Assembly (NCBI GenBank): GCA_964405775.1
Contig: CAYOPG010000065.1
Location: 1 to 12,643 of the forward strand
DNA length: 12,643 nucleotides
Direction of reading: 5' to 3'
DNA from: JAAZFF01 sp964405775
GTDB taxonomy: Bacteria > Verrucomicrobiota > Kiritimatiellia > RFP12 > UBA3636
The translations under genes and the position numbers were made by a program. The notes beneath the pieces were generated by a model that saw nothing but the letters and a program-made list of their open reading frames with translations, was not told the origin of the DNA and ran no database searches. This document shows, one piece after another, positions 7,606 through 12,643 of the stretch (position 1 is the stretch's first letter; each line of letters starts with the position of its first letter).

Positions 7606-10600
7606 ATGTCGCATTTTTACATTGATCTGGCAATCGCAAGGTGCGCCGATGATCGCGGCAGGATAGCGAGAGAGATACTCGGCGAGTATGTGCCACTTGA
7701 GGCGGAAGTGGCGGTGACACCGGCACCAGTACCTTTCGCAAAACGCAAGGGTCTCGAATACCGGAAAATAAACGAAGGCCAACACTGGGGGTCTAAATGG
7801 GATTGTGGATGGTTCCACCTGAAGGGGCGCATACCGAAGCAGTGGGCAGGCGAGTACGTTGTGGCGCGGATTGACTTGTCGGGCGAGATTCTTGTGCTTG
7901 ATGCAAAGGGCAACGCTATCATGGGCATGACGAACGGCTCTGTGTTTGCGCCTGGCTACACTAAGGATTTGATGCACATCGCCCCGAAATGCAAGGGCGG
8001 TGAAAAGATAGAACTTTGGTGCGATGCGACTGCTTCTGCGCTGTTTGGAATAGAGCGGTGCCTCGAACCTGATTGGCTGGAAAACAAGGCAGACCTGCAT
8101 GGCAGACGCGATGCGTCTGTCACTGCAATTCGACTCTGCAAATTCGATTATGAAAAGTGGCAGCTTTGGATAGATCTTACCGTTCTTGAGGATCTAGTGA
8201 AGGTTCTACCCGACACGACTGCGCGCCGATATCAGATCATGCGCTGTGTCGACAAGGCGTTGACGGTGTACAACCTCAAAGGAGCAAAAGCCGCGCGAGC
8301 TGTGCTGAAAGCCGCGATGGACTTGACTAGCGATCCCTCTGCGCCTCAGGTCACGGGCGTTGGTCATGCGCACATTGACACTGCGTGGCTGTGGCCCGTC
8401 TCTGAGACAATACGCAAGTGCGCGCGCACGTTTTCGAGTCAGATTGCGCTCATCAATAAATATCCGGATTACGTTTTTGGTGCATCTCAGGCTCAGCTAT
8501 ATGCGTTCACGAAGGAGCATTACCCGAAAATTTACGGAAACATAAAAAAGGCCGTCGCGGAAGGGCGCTGGGAAGTGCAGGGCGGCATGTGGGTCGAGGC
8601 AGACTGCAACCTCATAAGCGGCGAATCAATGATACGCCAGTTCGTGCACGGGATGAATTTCTTCAAGGACGAGTTCGGAGTTGAGATCAAGAACCTGTGG
8701 CTGCCAGACGTCTTTGGTTATTCGGGCAATTTGCCGCAGATTCTGAACGGCTGCGGCATCGGATATTTCCTCACACAGAAGCTTTCATGGAACCGCTACA
8801 ATAAATTCCCGCACAACACGTTTATCTGGCGTGGAATCGACGGTAGCGAGGTGCTGACGCATTTCCCGCCTGAGAATACATACAACAGCGGAGTTATGCC
8901 GGGTACATTGGTGCGCAACGAGTCTGACAACCAGGAGCGCGGCCTTGTGAACGAGGCACTCTGCCTGTTTGGGATGGGAGATGGTGGCGGTGGCCCCAAG
9001 GAGGAGCATATCGAGCGCGGACTGCGTCTGCGCGATCTAAACGGCGTGCCGCGCTTCAGGTTCGGCCATGCGCAGCCAGTGCTGGAGAAAATGGCGGACT
9101 ACCGCGAAGACCTAGCCACATGGAGCGGCGAGCTGTATTTCGAGACACACCGCGGCACGCTCACTTCGCAGGCTTACGTGAAACGGTGGAACCGCCGCGC
9201 TGAAGAAGCGTTAAGGGCGGCTGAAATGATGTGTTCATGTGGCGATCTATCCGATTACCCGTCCGCGGCACTCGACAAAATGTGGAAGACTGTTTTGATA
9301 AACCAGTTCCATGATATTATTCCCGGCTCGAGCATTCACAAAGTCTATGAAGAGACCGTTCCGCAGCTGCAGGGCGTTGTCAAACAGGCTGACGAGTTAA
9401 TGCAAAAAAAGGCACAGAAATTGTTTAAGAAAAACAAAGACGCCATCACTGTTTTCAATCCTTCGACAGAGGACGTGAATGTCGTTCTTCCTCTTCCAGA
9501 TGGCTGGAAAGGTGCCACCACATGTGACGGGACGACGTTGCCAGCTCAGCAGGAGACTGACGGGATAATGGCGCAGGTCTCGATTCCTGGCCAGAAGTTC
9601 ATCACTCTCATAAAGGCGGTTGGTGTTGAAGAGACTTCGACCGACAACCTTGGCAAGACCCGAAAAACATTGCTTGAGAATGATCTGGTATTATATGAAT
9701 TCAATTCAGACATGCAAATCGTCCGGGGGTTCGACAAAGAGGCTGGCGTTGAGTTCATTTCGCGAGGGGAGCGTGGCAACCGCCTTGAAATATTTGTAGA
9801 CTACGGCAGAGTCGGATCCGATGCCTGGGATGTCGACGAGCACTACATGAGACAACTGGCCGGCTCCGCGAAGGTGGAGAACGTGTCTCGTATAGACGGC
9901 ACGATGCGTTCGGGGCTGTCAGTGGATTATACGGTAGGCGAAGGTTCGGTCATACGACAGAAGATCTGGTTGGCAAGCGACAGCAAGCGGCTTGACTTCG
10001 TCACAGAGGTCGATTGGAAAGAGACGCACAAGCTGTTGCGCGTAGCGTTCCCGACCGCAATAAAGACAGAAATCGCGTCTTATGAGATTCAGTATGGGTT
10101 TGTTCAACGCAGCACTAACGACAACACCAAGTGGCAGTATGCGCAGTTCGAATGCCCGGCGCACCGCTATACAGATTTGTCCGATGGCGCATACGGCGTG
10201 GCTTTGATCAACGATTCAAAGTACGGGCACCGCGTCAAGGGCGGCTCTCTCGAGATTTCACTTTTACGCTCTCCGACCGATCCAGATCCAATCGCCGACA
10301 AGGGTGAGCACCTCATCACATACGCGCTACTTCCGCATTGTGGCGCTCTTGCCGGATCCGGAGTGCGCGCTGCCGCAGCGGCGCTCAATCAGGGCGTCGA
10401 AATTTTCGAGGGGTTCGAGGCGGCGGGCGCGGCGGTGCCCGTGGCAGTTACAGGCAACGATGGCATAGACCTCGCTGTCCTCAAAAAAGCAGAAAAGGAA
10501 CAATGTCTTGTCGTGCGCGTTGTTGAGACGCGTGGGCTTCCTTCCTGCGGTAGACTTATCTGTGCAGACGCAAACGCGAAAATCGTGCCGACCGATTTTA

Positions 10601-10695
10601 TCGAGTGGCGCGACGAAGATATAGCTCTTGCCAAGGGAAAATTAAACCTCAAGCTTAAACCGTTTGAGATCAAAACATTCAAAATACAACAGTGA
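7606..10695 (+). CDS. GH38 alpha-mannosidase, canonical active site, cytoplasmic type
   Basis: A 1029-residue retaining alpha-mannosidase. About 240 residues of N-terminal beta-rich domain precede the catalytic domain, the architecture of the cytosolic metal-dependent class (yeast Ams1, mammalian MAN2C1). Catalytic features are complete: HAHIDTAWLWP (H256, D258 as metal ligands), LPDVFGYSGNLPQ (D368 as nucleophile and ligand), FGMGDGGGGP (455-464) and FHDIIPGSS (H569). There is no signal peptide. ATG 7606 lies 27 bases after the HAD stop, with AGG-containing purine stretches (7589-7600) as a ribosome site. Family knowledge predicts release of alpha-linked mannose from oligosaccharides; the exact linkage cannot be read from sequence. 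It differs strongly from the GH38-like protein earlier in the operon and is not a recent duplicate. Confidence 0.95.
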   Translation: MSHFYIDLAIARCADDRGRIAREILGEYVPLEAEVAVTPAPVPFAKRKGLEYRKINEGQHWGSKWDCGWFHLKGRIPKQWAGEYVVARIDLSGEILVLDAKGNAIMGMTNGSVFAPGYTKDLMHIAPKCKGGEKIELWCDATASALFGIERCLEPDWLENKADLHGRRDASVTAIRLCKFDYEKWQLWIDLTVLEDLVKVLPDTTARRYQIMRCVDKALTVYNLKGAKAARAVLKAAMDLTSDPSAPQVTGVGHAHIDTAWLWPVSETIRKCARTFSSQIALINKYPDYVFGASQAQLYAFTKEHYPKIYGNIKKAVAEGRWEVQGGMWVEADCNLISGESMIRQFVHGMNFFKDEFGVEIKNLWLPDVFGYSGNLPQILNGCGIGYFLTQKLSWNRYNKFPHNTFIWRGIDGSEVLTHFPPENTYNSGVMPGTLVRNESDNQERGLVNEALCLFGMGDGGGGPKEEHIERGLRLRDLNGVPRFRFGHAQPVLEKMADYREDLATWSGELYFETHRGTLTSQAYVKRWNRRAEEALRAAEMMCSCGDLSDYPSAALDKMWKTVLINQFHDIIPGSSIHKVYEETVPQLQGVVKQADELMQKKAQKLFKKNKDAITVFNPSTEDVNVVLPLPDGWKGATTCDGTTLPAQQETDGIMAQVSIPGQKFITLIKAVGVEETSTDNLGKTRKTLLENDLVLYEFNSDMQIVRGFDKEAGVEFISRGERGNRLEIFVDYGRVGSDAWDVDEHYMRQLAGSAKVENVSRIDGTMRSGLSVDYTVGEGSVIRQKIWLASDSKRLDFVTEVDWKETHKLLRVAFPTAIKTEIASYEIQYGFVQRSTNDNTKWQYAQFECPAHRYTDLSDGAYGVALINDSKYGHRVKGGSLEISLLRSPTDPDPIADKGEHLITYALLPHCGALAGSGVRAAAAALNQGVEIFEGFEAAGAAVPVAVTGNDGIDLAVLKKAEKEQCLVVRVVETRGLPSCGRLICADANAKIVPTDFIEWRDEDIALAKGKLNLKLKPFEIKTFKIQQ

Positions 10696-11624
10696 AGAAC
10701 ATTCTTATGATTTCGCTTTGCGCACCGATTTTTGCCAGCTCCTGTGCGACGGACTCCACCAGACCGCCTGCTGAACAACCATGCAGCGAACTTCTTGTTT
10801 GCGGTTGGGATGAGGTTTACTGTCTGGATTTCGCCAGACTAGATTCAAAAGGGACTCCTTCGAAAGTGTGGAGTTGGAAGGCGGCGGATTGCAAGACGCT
10901 TCCGGAGGCTTTCAAGGAGAAATTCGCGACGACAGACGAATGCAAGCCTTTTGACAACGGCAAGAAGGTGCTGGTGACATCGTCCTCGTGGGCTGTGGCA
11001 TACATCGACCGTGAGACTGGTGACGCTCTTTTCTACGCCGAAGTACCAAACGCCCATTCGGCGGACCTGTTGCCAAACGGGCGTGTGGCGGTGGCGTCGT
11101 CTTTTGACAGGACAAACAATGGGGACAGGCTCGCCATTTATGACCTTGATAAGCCCAACAAGCCTTTGTTCCACGAAGAGCTGTATGGCGGGCATGGCGT
11201 GGTCTGGGACGAAAAGCGTCAACTGCTTTGGGGGTTGTCGTACACCGACATTCGTATTTTCAAGTTGGTCGACTGGGATACTGAGCAGCCACGACTGGAG
11301 AAGCTTGAGACGATACCGTTGCCTGAAGGGGCGGGACACGACATGTATCCCGTGTCGGATTCCTCGGACATGCTCGTAACGACAGGGCGCCATGTCTGGC
11401 TGTTCAACCGGGACACGAAAGAATTCCGTAAACACCCCCAGCTTGGTTACGTGGACAACGTTAAGTGCATAAACATTCACCCTGAAACGGGGCGTACCGT
11501 TTATGTCGAGGCGGAAGGAGCCGATTGGTGGTCGGAAAACATCCGTTTTCTTGATCCTGACCAAGAGCTAAATTATCCCGGTGCGCACATATATAAGGCT
11601 CGCTGGAACAAGCGTATCGACTAG
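10692..11624 (+). CDS. DUF6528-like beta-propeller, probable lipoprotein
   Basis: A 310-residue protein with a short export signal (MKNILMISLCAPIFASSC); Cys18 follows A-S-S, a slightly irregular lipobox, so it is probably a lipoprotein and otherwise a secreted protein. The rest is made of repeated strand patterns (LVCGWDEVYCLD, VLVTSSSWAVAYIDRETG, NAHSADLLPNGRVAVAS, GGHGVVWDEKRQLLWGL, GHDMYPV, KCINIHPETG), consistent with a six- or seven-bladed propeller. It fits my memory of DUF6528, whose function is not established. The GTG start overlaps the stop of the mannosidase (GTGA at 10692-10695) with no clear Shine-Dalgarno site, which implies translational coupling. It is the last operon gene, 15 bases from a convergent gene. 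Binding of a glycan or sensing is a guess; no catalytic residues are recognisable. Confidence 0.8.
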   Translation: MKNILMISLCAPIFASSCATDSTRPPAEQPCSELLVCGWDEVYCLDFARLDSKGTPSKVWSWKAADCKTLPEAFKEKFATTDECKPFDNGKKVLVTSSSWAVAYIDRETGDALFYAEVPNAHSADLLPNGRVAVASSFDRTNNGDRLAIYDLDKPNKPLFHEELYGGHGVVWDEKRQLLWGLSYTDIRIFKLVDWDTEQPRLEKLETIPLPEGAGHDMYPVSDSSDMLVTTGRHVWLFNRDTKEFRKHPQLGYVDNVKCINIHPETGRTVYVEAEGADWWSENIRFLDPDQELNYPGAHIYKARWNKRID

Positions 11625-11639
11625 ATTTTCCGAGTCTTA

Positions 11640-12643
11640 TTATTCCAAGGCAGTGCGGATTTCGACATGGTAATCGATGTTCGGGTATCCGGTCCGCAGG
11701 AAATTTAGGAACCGCTTGGATTTTGGCACTTCGGTCGCTTCCATTGCTTCGTCAAGCAGTTCCAGAGACGATACGGGAAGTCGGATCGTTTCCACTCGCT
11801 CGAAAATAGATGTTGCGCACATAATGGTGCTGAATTCAGGGAATATCCGAGTTCGGGCAGAATCTGGAATCTCTTCTTCGATCAAATCTCTCGCGGGCTT
11901 GACAGGCAGTGATTTCCCTGCGATGATCCGCATTCGAGAGAGGACAGAAGGGTGGACTTCGCAGAGTACTGTTCCTTGAGTCAAGGGATCTTCTTGGAGG
12001 CGTTCTACTACTGGTAAGAGCTCAGCCTCGACGCCACCGCTGAGAGGAACGTGCGCAAGCAACGGGAAGAAAGCCAGCATAGAAAGGCCAAGGGTGTTCC
12101 AACTGGCAGCCGTAGAGACGCCATCCGGGGCAAAAAAAGCGAAGAACATTGCGATTGCGATTACGATGGTGAAGCAACACGCCGGAAGGATTTGAGTGCG
12201 TGAGAAACCGCCTGTTAAAGGCACCGAGAGCAATGCTGCGGCGATGGCGGCGGCGCTGACAAACAAGAAGGCTCGCGGTGTGCGACGCGCAGAGGCGCTG
12301 TTCTGCTCTGACTTGCTGCCCTGCGGAGGAAGGAATACATTGGCTATGAAAACTGATAAGAGTGGAGCAGTGCTCAGCACATAGCGGGGCGTGACTTTAT
12401 TCCCCATGCCAAAAATGAAGGCGCATAAAACGCACCATGAGATCATTACTGTGACTTCTGTGCTATGGGGCTTACACAATGCTGTTTCGAGCCTTTCCCG
12501 GCGAGGCCCTGGTTTGATAAAGAACAGCAGCCACGGGAGGAACATCGCCGGAATGAGAAATAGATAACCAACGATATGAAATGGCTTGTACAATGGGCAG
12601 CCCTTGATAAGACGACCGAAAATTTGATCGTAAAGAAAGTGAT
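11640..12643 (-). CDS. ArnT/PMT-like membrane glycosyltransferase, C-terminal part (5' end outside window)
   Basis: The frame is open to the right edge, so the true start is beyond 12643; the TTG at 12591-12593 is not a convincing start. The visible 333 residues begin HFLYDQIFGRLIKG and continue PFHIVGYLFLIPAMFLPW, matching the region in ArnT/PMT-type (GT83/GT39-like) enzymes where a periplasmic helix leads into a membrane segment ending in LPW. Further membrane segments follow, including GMGNKVTPRYVLSTAPLLS, the counterpart of the K-x-x-x-Y-x-LP region. About six membrane segments are seen, then a soluble tail of about 130 residues. Such enzymes move a sugar from a polyprenyl-phosphate carrier to lipid, protein or polymer. 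The catalytic N-terminal loop is missing here, so sugar and acceptor cannot be judged. It converges on the operon with a 15-base gap and no clear hairpin between. Confidence 0.7.
   Translation of the reverse strand, partial: HFLYDQIFGRLIKGCPLYKPFHIVGYLFLIPAMFLPWLLFFIKPGPRRERLETALCKPHSTEVTVMISWCVLCAFIFGMGNKVTPRYVLSTAPLLSVFIANVFLPPQGSKSEQNSASARRTPRAFLFVSAAAIAAALLSVPLTGGFSRTQILPACCFTIVIAIAMFFAFFAPDGVSTAASWNTLGLSMLAFFPLLAHVPLSGGVEAELLPVVERLQEDPLTQGTVLCEVHPSVLSRMRIIAGKSLPVKPARDLIEEEIPDSARTRIFPEFSTIMCATSIFERVETIRLPVSSLELLDEAMEATEVPKSKRFLNFLRTGYPNIDYHVEIRTALE

Noticed and set aside
11625..11639. Bidirectional terminator between the convergent genes
   Set aside because: The 15-base gap and its flanks show no inverted repeat with a T tract.

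Overview
The window looks like a chromosomal fragment of a glycan-degrading bacterium. I suggest the Planctomycetes-Verrucomicrobia-Lentisphaerae group, for example a Lentisphaeria or Kiritimatiellae relative. The grounds are the gene set as I remember its distribution: a PF12831-type FAD oxidoreductase, GH38 enzymes, a DUF6528-like propeller and a DUF4139-like secreted protein. No marker gene proves this. Shine-Dalgarno sites are visible for several genes (AAAGGA, GGAGGT), so translation signals are conventional. I see no tRNA, rRNA, IS element or CRISPR array.

Layout. Bases 1-243 hold no convincing gene, but they contain a hairpin (151-178) that fits a terminator for the leftward gene beside it. 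Bases 244-2067 (minus) encode a secreted protein resembling DUF4139 proteins, with an odd tryptophan-rich patch near its C-terminus. The divergent intergenic region 2068-2399 carries a TATAAT box, an 11-base direct repeat and an inverted repeat. A tight rightward operon of five genes then runs from about 2400 to 11624: an FAD-dependent oxidoreductase (apparently frameshifted at a GT repeat close to its start), a GH38-like protein whose catalytic-nucleophile position reads Ser instead of Asp, a HAD-family hydrolase/mutase with an unexplained 80-residue N-terminal extension, a canonical GH38 alpha-mannosidase, and a small exported propeller protein overlapping it by four bases. A convergent minus-strand gene, cut by the right edge, encodes the C-terminal part of an ArnT/PMT-like membrane glycosyltransferase.

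How the genes may work together. Intergenic gaps of 16, 1, 27 and -4 bases indicate one transcript. The canonical GH38 would hydrolyse alpha-mannosides in the cytoplasm, and the HAD protein could act on a sugar phosphate. The FAD enzyme and the nucleophile-lacking GH38 homologue sit side by side at the head of the operon. One testable idea is that they act in sequence on a substrate a classical mannosidase cannot cleave. That is inference only. No transporter or regulator gene is visible in the window.
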